In this document: positions 24,728-33,835 of the stretch, in pieces
Layout: each line of letters opens with the position of its first letter
Numbering within the stretch: the stretch's first letter is position 1
Assembly (NCBI RefSeq): GCF_044987625.1
Contig: NZ_JBJDSB010000004.1
Span: forward strand, 1-64,000
Direction: 5' to 3'
DNA from: Desulfobaculum sp044987625
GTDB taxonomy: Bacteria; Desulfobacterota; Desulfovibrionia; Desulfovibrionales; Desulfovibrionaceae
Length of the DNA stretch: 64,000 nucleotides
Translations under genes and position numbers: made by a program
Notes under the pieces: model-generated
What the model was told of the DNA's origin: nothing
What the model saw: the letters and a program-made list of their open reading frames with translations, nothing else
Database searches by the model: none

Positions 24728-25650
24728 AGCGCCGTCATCTTGTGGCCCTGTGCGTGGGGCTGTTTATATGTATGGCTGTGGCGCCGTCGTGGGCGGCGAA
24801 TCCTTTTATGCGCGGCGGCTCCGGTGCGGATGACGCCCCGGCGCGTGTGACGCGTTCCGCACCCGCTTCGCACGGGCTGTTTGCGGCGCTGTACGCCAAA
24901 AGCGTGACCATTCAGCGCGACCTGCGCACCGGCTTGTCCGGCTACGTGCGGCGCCTGAAAACGTCGCCCTCGCCGTGGGAGCTGATGCTGTTTCTTGGGC
25001 TGGCCTTTGCCTACGGCGTGGTGCATGCCGCCGGGCCGGGGCACGGCAAGTCCGTGGCGTCGTCGTATTTCCTCTCGCGCGGGGGGAGTGTGGGGCAGGG
25101 CGTGGCCCTTGGCCTTGGCATGGGCGCGACCCATGCGGCGTCGGCGTCCCTTGTTGTGGGCGGGGTGTATCTGGTGGTCCAGCGTACATCCATGACCAAT
25201 TTTGCGGCGGCCAGCGCCACCATTGAGCAGGCAAGCTACCTGCTCATCACCCTGCTTGGGGCGTGGCTGGTGTGGTCTGCCGTGGCAGGGATGCGCGGTG
25301 CAGATGGCGAAGGGGACGCGCCTGTTGTCCCGGCCACGCGGCGCAGCCTGTGGGCGGTGACGTTGTCGGCGGGTATTATTCCCTGTCCGGGGGCGGCGCT
25401 TATTTTACTCTTTGCCTGCGCGCAGCAGGCGCTGGCCCTTGGGCTTGGGGCCGTGGTCGCCATGGCCGCCGGAATGGGGGTAACCATCGCCGCCGCCTCC
25501 GTGGTGGCCGTGTGCTGCCGGGGGCTGATGCTTCGGTCCTGCGGCGCGCGTCGGCGCTGGCAGAGGATTGTGCGCCACATCGTGTCCCTTGGGGCTGCGG
25601 TGGTGGTCTTTGGCTTTGGGCTGATGCTCCTTATGGGGAGCGTTGCTTAG
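24724..25650 (+). CDS. NicO-family nickel/cobalt transporter
   Basis: A 308-residue membrane protein with a cleavable-looking N-terminus (FICMAVAPSWA). The first core helix carries YGVVHAAGPGHGKSV, the NicO/RcnA histidine signature, and a further helix has GMGATHAASA. About six to seven transmembrane helices end at residue 305. Members move Ni or Co either out (RcnA) or in (NicO with DUF1007); the DUF1007 partner favours the latter. Translation is coupled to the upstream gene. A nearby cobU and the Ni/Co needs of anaerobic hydrogenases and B12 make import sensible, by inference. Confidence 0.88.
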   Translation: MKRRHLVALCVGLFICMAVAPSWAANPFMRGGSGADDAPARVTRSAPASHGLFAALYAKSVTIQRDLRTGLSGYVRRLKTSPSPWELMLFLGLAFAYGVVHAAGPGHGKSVASSYFLSRGGSVGQGVALGLGMGATHAASASLVVGGVYLVVQRTSMTNFAAASATIEQASYLLITLLGAWLVWSAVAGMRGADGEGDAPVVPATRRSLWAVTLSAGIIPCPGAALILLFACAQQALALGLGAVVAMAAGMGVTIAAASVVAVCCRGLMLRSCGARRRWQRIVRHIVSLGAAVVVFGFGLMLLMGSVA

Positions 25651-25684
25651 GCCCTGCCGTCTTGCAACAGTGAAGAAGCGTGAA

Positions 25685-25728
25685 GCGGGTGCGGAACCGG
25701 AGTGGTTCCGCACCCGCTTATTTTTTGG
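25685..25728. terminator. Terminator between convergent NicO and histidine-kinase genes
   Basis: GCGGGTGCGGAACC, loop GGAGT, GGTTCCGCACCCGC, then TTATTTTTTGG on the plus strand. It overlaps the stop codon of the kinase gene. Confidence 0.88.
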
Positions 25729-28234
25729 CGTTTGGGGCTTGCCCCCCAAGGGTTTCGCCGTGCTCCAGCACATCGTGGATGGCTTGCGACAGGACGGCGA
25801 GGTCAAAGGGCTTGAGCAGGATTTTGCGGATGCCGCTTTCGTCCTTGGTGATGTGGCGAATGCGGTCCGAAAAGCCGGTGCTGATGATGATGGGAATATC
25901 CGCCCGGATGGCCACAAGCTCCTCGGCAAGGCGCTCGCCCGTCATGCGGGGCATGGTCTGGTCCGAGATGACAAGGTCGTAGTCCGCGCTGTGCGTGGCA
26001 AACAGCGTCAGCGCGTGGTGGCTGTCCGTGGTGCTGTGGACGGTGTAGCCAAGGTCCTCCAGCATTTGCTGCAGCACGTCCACCATGCTCTGCTCATCGT
26101 CCACCACAAGGATGGTGCCCGAGCCGGGGATGACCTGCCGGGCGTCGCGCCGGGGCGCGTGCGGGTCGGTGTCCGTTTCCGGCAGCAGCACGGTAAAGGT
26201 GGTGCCCGCACCCTGCGTGCTGGTCACGCTGATGGTGCCGCCGATGCTGCCCACCATGCCGTGGACCATGGACAGCCCCATGCCCGTCCCCTTGCCCTGT
26301 GGCTTGGTGGTAAAGAACGGGTCAAAGATGCGGCCGAGAATGTCTTTTGGAATGCCGGGACCGGTGTCCGTGACCATGAGTTGCAGGTACGGCCCCGGCG
26401 CGGTCTTGGGGGAGGCCGACGCCGCGTCAATATGGCGGTGGTTGAGGCTCACCGTGAGTTGCCCGCCGGATTTGCCCATGGCGTAGCCCGCATTGGTGCC
26501 AAGATTCATAATGATTTGATGAATCTGCGTCGGGTCCGCAAGGACGGTGCGCCCACGGGCGTGGATGTCGCGGTGCACCTCAATGGTGGCGGGCAGGGTG
26601 GTCTCCAGCATATCCAGCACCTCGTCCAGCACCGGAGCAAGCTCCACAAGGCGGCGCTCCGGCTCGCGGCGGCGGCTGAAGATGAGGATTTGGTTGACCA
26701 TCTCCTTGGCGCGGCGGCCCACCTTGGTGATGTTTTCAAGGTTGGTGTGCGCGCGGGAACCCGGCTCCGTCTTGAGGAGCGCCAGTTCCGCATAGCCAAG
26801 GATGGCTGCGATGAAGTTGTTGAAATCATGGGCGATGCCGCCGGCAAGTGTGCCCAGTTCCTCCATCTTTTGGCTTTGGCGGAGCTGCTCCTCCAGCTGG
26901 CGCTGTTCCGTGATGTCGCGCGTGACTTCCACGTAATTGATGACGCTGCCGTCGTTGCCGAAGATGGGCGACACCGAGGCGTCCACCTCGTAGAGCGCGC
27001 CATCCTTGCGCTGGTAGGTCGAATGTCCGCGCCAGACCTCGCCGTTTCGCAGCGAGGCCCACAGGTCGTTGTAGAAGGCGCTGTCCTGCCTGTCCGAACG
27101 GATAATAGCGCAGTGCTGGCCCACAAGCTCCTGCTTGCTGTAACCGGACATGCGGGTAAAAGCAGGGTTGGCGTATTCAATGACGCCGCTGGTATCGAGG
27201 ATGAAGATGCCGTCCTCGGTCTGCTCAATGGCCGTGAGGAGCTGCACCCGCGCTTGGAGTTCCCGTTCAAGCTCGTCGGTGCGCTCGCGCACGCGGCGCT
27301 GGAGGGTGCGGTTCCATGAGATGATGGCTACCAGCAGGAGCACCACGGCGAGGATGCCAGCGCCCACCCAGTACCAAAAGCGCTTGTTCTGCAAAAAGAA
27401 GGACACGTAGTTTTGGTCCAGCGTCACCCATTTGCGGAAGATGCGTTCCTTTTCCTGCGGGGTGATGGAGTCCAGCCCTTTTTGGATGATGCGGCTGAGC
27501 ATGGGCCAGTCCGAGCGCACGGCGATGCGGTTGTAGATTTTGAAATCCGTGTGCCCGGCCACGCGTAGGTTGGTGATGCCCTTGTCCTTGATATAGTAGC
27601 TGGCCTGCGGCAGGGAGATGATGGTGGCGTCAATTTCGTCGAAGGAGACGTGCAGGAGCGCCGCAAGGTAGTTGTACACCGGCTGGACGTGGATATCCGA
27701 GTGGTATTTCTCAATGAAGTCCAGAACGGCGTATTCTTTGGGCAGGGCAAGGTCCATGTCCTGCATGGTCTCAAGGGTAAGGAAGCGGTGCTGGCTTTTG
27801 TTGACGAGGATGACGGTGGGCAACTCCAAAAACGGGCGGGTAAAATGCATAAAATCCACCCGCGCAGGGTTGGCCGCAAAGGCGCTGATTATGTCCACCT
27901 CGCGGTTCTTGGCCTTTTCCAGCACTTCCGTGAGGTTCTTGGATTGTACAACCGTAAACTTTGTGCGTAGCTTCTTTTCCAGCAACGTCACATAGTCCGC
28001 CACCATCCCCTGATAGCGTCCTTCCGCGTCAAAGTATTCCAGAGGTTTGTTGGACGGCGTTGCCGCAATGCGGATGGTGCCAACATGGGCGCTGAGCCAT
28101 TGGCGCTCGCGCGGGGTGAGGGGATCGTGCCAGCCCGCAGGGCGGGTGGCGATCCAAATCACCGCGAGCAGCAGAAGTGTCGCGGCAACGAAAAGTGGCG
28201 TGGATTGCCTGAGGCTGGCCTGATTGTCGGTCAT
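25718..28234 (-). CDS. Hybrid sensor histidine kinase with periplasmic solute-binding domain
   Basis: An 838-residue membrane sensor. TM1 is about residues 12-30. A periplasmic SBP_bac_3-type amino-acid-binding domain spans about 50-275 (TIRIAATPSNKPLEY, VDIISAFAANPARVDFMHFT). TM2 is about 288-308, followed by a coiled coil and a PAS domain (about 335-455). The HisKA H-box is GTLAGGIAHDFNN. The HATPase has DTGPGIP and GTGMGLSMVHG. The C-terminal receiver (about 715-830) has phospho-acceptor Asp in YDLVISDQTMP. The ligand is probably a small polar molecule. It is divergent from a sigma-54 response regulator, its likely partner. Confidence 0.93.
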   Translation of the reverse strand: MTDNQASLRQSTPLFVAATLLLLAVIWIATRPAGWHDPLTPRERQWLSAHVGTIRIAATPSNKPLEYFDAEGRYQGMVADYVTLLEKKLRTKFTVVQSKNLTEVLEKAKNREVDIISAFAANPARVDFMHFTRPFLELPTVILVNKSQHRFLTLETMQDMDLALPKEYAVLDFIEKYHSDIHVQPVYNYLAALLHVSFDEIDATIISLPQASYYIKDKGITNLRVAGHTDFKIYNRIAVRSDWPMLSRIIQKGLDSITPQEKERIFRKWVTLDQNYVSFFLQNKRFWYWVGAGILAVVLLLVAIISWNRTLQRRVRERTDELERELQARVQLLTAIEQTEDGIFILDTSGVIEYANPAFTRMSGYSKQELVGQHCAIIRSDRQDSAFYNDLWASLRNGEVWRGHSTYQRKDGALYEVDASVSPIFGNDGSVINYVEVTRDITEQRQLEEQLRQSQKMEELGTLAGGIAHDFNNFIAAILGYAELALLKTEPGSRAHTNLENITKVGRRAKEMVNQILIFSRRREPERRLVELAPVLDEVLDMLETTLPATIEVHRDIHARGRTVLADPTQIHQIIMNLGTNAGYAMGKSGGQLTVSLNHRHIDAASASPKTAPGPYLQLMVTDTGPGIPKDILGRIFDPFFTTKPQGKGTGMGLSMVHGMVGSIGGTISVTSTQGAGTTFTVLLPETDTDPHAPRRDARQVIPGSGTILVVDDEQSMVDVLQQMLEDLGYTVHSTTDSHHALTLFATHSADYDLVISDQTMPRMTGERLAEELVAIRADIPIIISTGFSDRIRHITKDESGIRKILLKPFDLAVLSQAIHDVLEHGETLGGQAPNAKK

Positions 28235-28412
28235 AAGGCGGCTCCGGGACAGGGGTTACGCCGTGGCGCGGGGAAATGACGCGGCCCGCAAAAGGGCAGA
28301 AAGCGCATTCCGCCAGCGGGCGGGGACTCGACATCGCCTTGAAAATGGGACATGGAGCCTTTCAGTCGGCCACAGTAGAGCGCATTCCGCCGACGGTGCA
28401 AAGGGAGGAGTG

Positions 28413-29846
28413 ATGGCACGCATTCTTATTCTGGACGATGATCCGGATATTACGAATATCATAACCCAGCTCGCTGAAGATGCGGGGCACGAGGTTGTTT
28501 CCGCCGCGACCCTTTCACGGGGTATTGCGGCGCTGCATGCATCCCCGGTGGACCTCGTGTTCCTTGATGTACGTTTGCCGGATGGAAGCGGTATAGATGC
28601 TCTGCCGGAAATCCGCAAGACACCCGCGCATCCGGACGTCATCATCATTACCGGCCTCGGCGACCCCGATGGCGCGGAACTCGCCATCCAAAACGGCGCG
28701 TGGGACTACATCGAAAAGACGAGCACCATCAAGCAGATTATGTTCTCCATGGACCGCGCGCTGGCCTACCGCGAGCGGCACAAAAAGCCGCAGCCTCTGT
28801 TAATCAAGCGCGACGGCCTTATTGGCGACAGTCAGGCCATGTTGCCTGTTTTGGAGAATGTCGCCATCGCGGCCAGCGGTGACGCAGGCGTGCTGGTCAC
28901 CGGCGAAACCGGAACCGGCAAGGAAGTCATCGCCCGGACCATCCACGACAACAGCCCCCGCAAAAACGGACCGTTTGTGGTTGTGGACTGTGCGGCGCTG
29001 TCTGAAACCCTTGCCGAGGGCGAACTCTTTGGTCATGTGAAGGGCTCCTTCACGGGCGCCCATACCACGCGCACCGGCCTTGTGGGCCAGGCCGACGGGG
29101 GCACGCTCTTCCTTGACGAGGTGGGCGAGTTGCCGCAGGCGGTGCAGGCGACCTTCCTGCGCGTGTTGCAGGAGCGGCGCTACCGCCCCGTGGGGTCGAC
29201 ATTTGAGGAGGAGAGCGACTTTCGCCTCATCGCGGCGACCAACCGCGATTTGTACGTCATGTGCGAGAACGAGAGCTTCCGCAGCGACCTGTACTACCGC
29301 ATCAAGTCCTGCCACATCTCCATGCCGCCCCTGCGCGAGCGTGCCGAGGATGTCCCGGACATCGCCCGTTTCCATTTAAAGCGCCTGTGCAAGCAGTACG
29401 ACATTCCCGAAAAGACGCTGTCCGAGGATGTGTTGGTGGCCCTTGCCAACTACGACTGGCCCGGCAACGTCCGTGAACTGGTGCAGACCCTTGAGCGAAC
29501 CCTCATGCGCGGCCGCGCCGAGGATGTCTTGTATCCGGAACACCTGCCCGTGGACGTGCGCGCCCGCGCCGCCCGCCGCGCGCTGGAGCACGCCGAAGGT
29601 GCCCCCAATAACTGCCCGCCGCAGGTGGTCATCCAATCCTATTCCGATTCCCTGCTGGCCGGTCCGCTCCTCGGCTTTAAGGAATACCGTAAAAAATGCA
29701 TTGCCCACGCCGAGGGCAAATATCTGGAGCGCCTGCTGCAGGAAACCGGCGGCTCCATCAAAGAAGCCTGCGCGCTCTCCGGCCTCTCCCGCACCCGGCT
29801 TTATGTGCTCATGAAAGAGCATGGCATCACCCGGCACGGGGTGTGA
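28413..29846 (+). CDS. Sigma-54-dependent response regulator (NtrC family)
   Basis: A 477-residue regulator. The receiver domain has DDD near residues 8-10 and Asp in VFLDVRLPDGSG. The AAA+ domain (about 140-375) has Walker A GETGTGKE, the sigma-54 contact loop GSFTGA (usually GAFTGA), Walker B GGTLFLDEVGELP and an Arg finger region. The C-terminal Fis-type HTH is about 445-470 (GGSIKEACALSGLSRTRLYVLM). GGGAGGAG precedes ATG 28413; the longer in-frame extension is not used. It pairs with the divergent hybrid kinase. Targets would carry sigma-54 promoters; none is clear in the window. Confidence 0.95.
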   Translation: MARILILDDDPDITNIITQLAEDAGHEVVSAATLSRGIAALHASPVDLVFLDVRLPDGSGIDALPEIRKTPAHPDVIIITGLGDPDGAELAIQNGAWDYIEKTSTIKQIMFSMDRALAYRERHKKPQPLLIKRDGLIGDSQAMLPVLENVAIAASGDAGVLVTGETGTGKEVIARTIHDNSPRKNGPFVVVDCAALSETLAEGELFGHVKGSFTGAHTTRTGLVGQADGGTLFLDEVGELPQAVQATFLRVLQERRYRPVGSTFEEESDFRLIAATNRDLYVMCENESFRSDLYYRIKSCHISMPPLRERAEDVPDIARFHLKRLCKQYDIPEKTLSEDVLVALANYDWPGNVRELVQTLERTLMRGRAEDVLYPEHLPVDVRARAARRALEHAEGAPNNCPPQVVIQSYSDSLLAGPLLGFKEYRKKCIAHAEGKYLERLLQETGGSIKEACALSGLSRTRLYVLMKEHGITRHGV

Positions 29847-29987
29847 CGGGGCGCGGAGGAGTGGTCCTGGCGAAAAAGCGAGGATTTCCCCTTGATTTTT
29901 GATGCGGTCCAGCCATAGTGCGCCGCAGAACAATCGATATGGCTTGGGGCATAAATGGAGTGTGAGAAGTCGCAGAAGGAGAAAAGC

Positions 29988-31268
29988 GTGGCGCTTGGTG
30001 GAGAGAGCATTCGTGGCTGGATATTGGATTGGGGCAAGGCGACGGGCGCGGAGAAGGCGGAAGGCTTTCGCACGGCGCTGAGCTGGGTGTTTGTTGTCTC
30101 CCTTGCGCTGTTTCCCTTTGGACATTCTTTCCGTGAGGCGGGCCCGATTCTGTGCGGGGTGCTCCTTGCCTGCTATTACCGTTACGGCTATGCGGACTCC
30201 AACCTTGCCCGCTTTGGCGGCAAGTGGCTGTTTGCGCTTTTTTACGCCTTTGTGGCCGGTAACGTCCTGTGGTCCATGGATATGCCCCACAGCTGGGACT
30301 ATGTGCGCCCCAACCTGTGGCAGGGCTTTTTGCTTCCCTTTATTGGCATGGAAGTAGTGCGTAGTGTCCGCGATTTGCGGCGCGTGGTTGTGGCGTGCTG
30401 TCTGGCGGTGTTTTTTCAGGGGCTGGATGGCGTGTGGCAGTTTTTTGCCGGCGTTGACCTCATCAAGGGCGACCCCATTATGAGTGGGCGATTGACGGGG
30501 TCCATGAGTACCTACCGCGTGGGGAACTATATGGGCATTGCGCTCTTGCCAGCGTGCGGATTTTGGGCGCTTTTGGCCGCGCCGCGGTCCGCGTGGGGAC
30601 GTGCGGGGTTAACGGCGTTGGTGCTTGCTCCGGCGCTGTTTTTGTGGGTGTTTGCCAAGACGCGCAGCGGGTGGTTGGCGTTCTCCGGTGGGCTGTTCCT
30701 CCTGTGGGTGGCCGTTCTTGGCCGCTTTGCATGGTACAAGGTGCTTATCCCGGCCGCAGGGGCTGTGGCGCTTGTGCTGTTTGGCCCCCAGCGCGCGAGC
30801 CTTGAGACCGCCATGCAGGATGGGCGCGTGGAGATATGGCGCATTGCGTGGAAGATTTTTGAGTCCCACCCCTTCATCGGAGCCGGAGCCTCAACCTTTG
30901 GTCCCGGACGCGACGCCCTTGGGCTGGAGCTTGTCCGCAACCCCCATGATATTCCGCACCCGCACAACATCTATCTGCAGTTTCTTTCCGACGGCGGCGT
31001 GCTTGGTTTGCTCATCGGCTGCGCGTTCCTCTTTGGGCTGGCGTGGTGGGCGTGGCGCATTATCCGGCGCGGCATTTGGAACGGACGGCAGGGACAGCGC
31101 GTCTTTTGGACGCTGGCGGCCTTTGTGTGGGCTGGGTATATGGGTTACCTCATTACCGGCATGACCGGGCATAATTTTTACAGATCGTGGTGGCTGGCGC
31201 AGGGCATGGGCCTGCTTGGCGTGACACTCGGTGCCTGTGTGGCCGGGCGGCGGCGCGACACCGCGTAA
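29988..31268 (+). CDS. O-antigen ligase/polymerase family membrane protein
   Basis: A polytopic protein of 426 residues with about ten to eleven transmembrane helices. A large periplasmic loop precedes the Wzy_C/WaaL signature PHPHNIYLQFLSDGGVLGLL (about residues 325-345). Such proteins ligate or polymerise lipid-linked surface polysaccharide. I prefer GTG 29988 with AAGGAG six bases upstream over the in-frame ATG at 29955, which has no ribosome site. Convergent to a glycosyltransferase and a polyprenyl-phosphate sugar transferase, it completes a small surface-glycan locus. Ligase and polymerase cannot be told apart by sequence alone. Confidence 0.85.
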   Translation: MALGGESIRGWILDWGKATGAEKAEGFRTALSWVFVVSLALFPFGHSFREAGPILCGVLLACYYRYGYADSNLARFGGKWLFALFYAFVAGNVLWSMDMPHSWDYVRPNLWQGFLLPFIGMEVVRSVRDLRRVVVACCLAVFFQGLDGVWQFFAGVDLIKGDPIMSGRLTGSMSTYRVGNYMGIALLPACGFWALLAAPRSAWGRAGLTALVLAPALFLWVFAKTRSGWLAFSGGLFLLWVAVLGRFAWYKVLIPAAGAVALVLFGPQRASLETAMQDGRVEIWRIAWKIFESHPFIGAGASTFGPGRDALGLELVRNPHDIPHPHNIYLQFLSDGGVLGLLIGCAFLFGLAWWAWRIIRRGIWNGRQGQRVFWTLAAFVWAGYMGYLITGMTGHNFYRSWWLAQGMGLLGVTLGACVAGRRRDTA

Positions 31269-31290
31269 GCACAGCATAGACCACGAGACG

Positions 31291-31331
31291 CACAAAGGGC
31301 GGCTCCGCAGAAAGCGGGGCCGCCCTTTGTG
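31291..31331. terminator. Bidirectional hairpin between convergent glycan genes
   Basis: CACAAAGGGCGGC pairs with GCCGCCCTTTGTG, with an inner TCCGC/GCGGG stem. No long T-run, but it is placed exactly between two convergent 3' ends. Confidence 0.65.
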
Positions 31332-31352
31332 CGTGAAAGGCGTGGCGTGTGG

Positions 31353-32444
31353 CTAGGACGCGGCCATGGCGGCGTCAATGGCGCGCTGCATGTCGTCCTT
31401 GAAGCGCTGCGGACCGAAGGCTTCGGCGTGGGCGCGGATGGCGCTGGTGGAATAGGCCTCAAGGGTCTCTTCAAAGGCGGTGATGGCCGCAAGCAGAGAC
31501 TCTTCGGTTTGCTCGTGGAAAAAGCGGCCGGTGACGCCGTCCTTGACGGTCTCCAATGCACCCCCCTGCCCGAAGGCGATGACCGGAGCGCCGGAGGCCA
31601 TGGCCTCCACGGGCACGATGCCGAAGTCCTCTTTGCCCGGAAAGAGCAGGGCGCGGCACCGGGACATGTAGTCCCTGATGACGGAGAACGGCTGACGGCC
31701 CATGATGGTGACGCTGGGACCGGCCATGGTTTTGAGGTCTTCCAGTTGCTCGCCGCCGCCGATGACGACAAGGCGCTTTCCGGTGCGTGAGCAGGCGCGC
31801 ACGGCAAGGTCCGCGCGTTTGTAGCCGACGAGTTCGCCTACCATAAGGTAGAAGTCCTCGCGCGGGGCGTCGTGGGTGAAGGCGTCCACCTCCACAGGCG
31901 GGTGCACCACGGTGGCCCTGCGGCGGTAGTGCTTGCGGATGCGGCGCTGAACAAAAGCGGAATTGGCCACAAACTTGTCCACCCGGTCCGCGCTGAGCCT
32001 GTCCCACAGGCGCAGGTAGTGCATGAGCGGGGCGATGAGGGCGCGCTTGAGCGTGCCCGCTGATGCAACATAATCATGATACATGTCCCACACATAGCGC
32101 ATGGGGGAATGGCAGTAGCACACATGCGTGGTGTCCGGGCCGGTGATGACGCCCTTGGCCGGGCCGGATTCGCTGGAGATGACAAGGTCATACCCGCGCA
32201 GGTCAAGCTGTTCGAGAGCCAGCGGCATCAGCGGCAGGGCGTACTGATACCATTTGGCAATGCGCGGCAGACGCCCGATGAACGAGGTCTGCACCCGGCG
32301 GGCATTGATGGTGTCCGACATGGCGGCGGGGGCGTAGACGTGCGTGAAAATGTCAGCCTGCGGGTACATCTCGCACAGGGCTTCCAGCACGCGTTCGCCG
32401 CCCCTTCTGTTCACGAGCCAATAATGGACGAGGGCAACCTTCAT
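31353..32444 (-). CDS. Glycosyltransferase family 4 protein
   Basis: A 363-residue GT-B fold enzyme. MKVALVHYWLVNRRGGERVLEAL opens the acceptor domain and FVANSAFVQRRIRKHY is the interdomain helix. VGELVGYKRADLAVRA and KEDFGIVPVEAMASGAPVIAFG (EX7E motif) belong to the nucleotide-sugar domain, typical of GT4 mannosyl- or glucosyltransferases. It lies 29 nt downstream of the sugar transferase gene, so both form one leftward transcript. The sugar and linkage cannot be predicted. Confidence 0.92.
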   Translation of the reverse strand: MKVALVHYWLVNRRGGERVLEALCEMYPQADIFTHVYAPAAMSDTINARRVQTSFIGRLPRIAKWYQYALPLMPLALEQLDLRGYDLVISSESGPAKGVITGPDTTHVCYCHSPMRYVWDMYHDYVASAGTLKRALIAPLMHYLRLWDRLSADRVDKFVANSAFVQRRIRKHYRRRATVVHPPVEVDAFTHDAPREDFYLMVGELVGYKRADLAVRACSRTGKRLVVIGGGEQLEDLKTMAGPSVTIMGRQPFSVIRDYMSRCRALLFPGKEDFGIVPVEAMASGAPVIAFGQGGALETVKDGVTGRFFHEQTEESLLAAITAFEETLEAYSTSAIRAHAEAFGPQRFKDDMQRAIDAAMAAS

Positions 32445-32473
32445 GGTGGTCCTTGGAGGAAGAGGTGAAAGGG

Positions 32474-33835
32474 CTAGTAGGCGCCGTCGCCGTCAAGCAC
32501 CACGCGGAAGGTGCGGGTTAGGATGTGGATGTCCATCCAGACCGACCAGCTACGGGTGTAGTACATGTCCAGCCGGATGCGCTCCGCGTAGGAGGTGTTG
32601 CTGCGGCCCGAGACCTGCCACAGGCCTGTGAGGCCGGGCATGGTGCGGGTGTAGAGGTCAAAGGCCTCCTGATAGCGTTCGATTTCGCTTTCCACAATGG
32701 GGCGCGGTCCCACAAGGCTCATTTCCCCAAGGGCGACGTTGATGAGCTGGGGAAGTTCGTCGAGGCTGGTCTTGCGCAGGAAGGCGCCAACGCGTGTAAC
32801 GCGCGGGTCGTTTTTGAGCTTTTGCGTCTCGGCCCATTCCCTCGCGATGGCCGGATTGGCGGCGAGGTGGTCGCGCAGGACGGCGTCGGCATTGGGAACC
32901 ATGGTGCGGAATTTCCAGATGCGGAAGGGCTGGCCGCCATGGCCGATGCGCTCCTGCCGGAAGAAGGGCGCGTGGCGGTCCTCAATGAAGATGGCGAGGG
33001 CGATAAGGGCGAAAAGGGGAATCAGCACCGGCAGGCTGAGGATAATGCAGATGAGGTCCATGGCGCGCTTGATGCGCTGGCGTACCGGGTCGTGCCATTT
33101 GGTGTGCGATTGCAAAAACTGCGTGCCACCGATGTCGTGCACCGTCAGGTTCAGCGTTTTGAGAAACGCGGGCGGCAGGAACAGGATGCGGCGGAAGTGG
33201 TTCTCCAGCCAGTGGATGCGTGAGGTATCCTCAAGGTGGTGCGGTTCAAGGGCGCACAGGACGATGGGCATGGGCCGCATCTGGGCTGTGTAGGCAAGGG
33301 CGTTTCGCGCCGCGTCGTCGTCCACTTCGTCCGAGGCAATGATGTGTTTGACGCGGATGCCGAGGCCGAGCTCTTTATCATAAAAGGCCGCAATATCGTC
33401 CACCATAGACCGGGGGCCGTACAGCACGGCGGGAACGCCCCACCAGTCCCTATCACTGAGCCTGGCGCGCACAAGGCTGCGGGCAAAGGGCACCGTGCCA
33501 AGGGACAGAAACCAGCCGCCGATGATGGCAAGGCGCGAGAAGTCGTCCGCCGTGCGCATAAAGAAGGTCATGGATAACAGGCTCAGAAACACAAGGCAGG
33601 TGGCGAGGGTCTGCCGCTTCAGCTCCTCATGCCGCGCCACCAGTATGCTGGGGTATAGCCCCGCAAAGGCGTAGAACAGCGGGAAGAGCAGGGTCACCGG
33701 CGACATCTCCATATAAAAGCCCAGCGAAAAACTGCCTCCAAAAACAAGGCGCAGCACGATGCACAGGCTCATGGGAATGGCGATGGCCAGGGTGTCGCAC
33801 AGCACAAGAAGAAGATTCATTCGGGAAAAAAACAC
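32474..33835 (-). CDS. Polyprenyl-phosphate sugar-1-phosphate transferase (WbaP/WcaJ type)
   Basis: A 453-residue initiating enzyme for surface polysaccharide. Four hydrophobic segments lie in the first 130 residues, then a Rossmann-like middle (CoA_binding_3 type) and a C-terminal catalytic domain from about 260. The catalytic part shows KRAMDLICIILSLPVL, FFRQERIGHGGQPFRIWKFR, TSLDELPQLINVALGEMSLVGPRP and GLTGLWQVSGRS. It transfers a sugar phosphate from a UDP-sugar to undecaprenyl phosphate. The start appears to be GTG 33835 (GAGG five bases upstream); ATG 33820 is an alternative. Confidence 0.93.
   Translation of the reverse strand: MFFSRMNLLLVLCDTLAIAIPMSLCIVLRLVFGGSFSLGFYMEMSPVTLLFPLFYAFAGLYPSILVARHEELKRQTLATCLVFLSLLSMTFFMRTADDFSRLAIIGGWFLSLGTVPFARSLVRARLSDRDWWGVPAVLYGPRSMVDDIAAFYDKELGLGIRVKHIIASDEVDDDAARNALAYTAQMRPMPIVLCALEPHHLEDTSRIHWLENHFRRILFLPPAFLKTLNLTVHDIGGTQFLQSHTKWHDPVRQRIKRAMDLICIILSLPVLIPLFALIALAIFIEDRHAPFFRQERIGHGGQPFRIWKFRTMVPNADAVLRDHLAANPAIAREWAETQKLKNDPRVTRVGAFLRKTSLDELPQLINVALGEMSLVGPRPIVESEIERYQEAFDLYTRTMPGLTGLWQVSGRSNTSYAERIRLDMYYTRSWSVWMDIHILTRTFRVVLDGDGAY

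Noticed and set aside
29955..29990. ATG 29955 as the start of the O-antigen ligase-type gene
   Set aside because: It lacks a ribosome site, while GTG 29988 has AAGGAG six bases upstream. The difference is only 11 residues.
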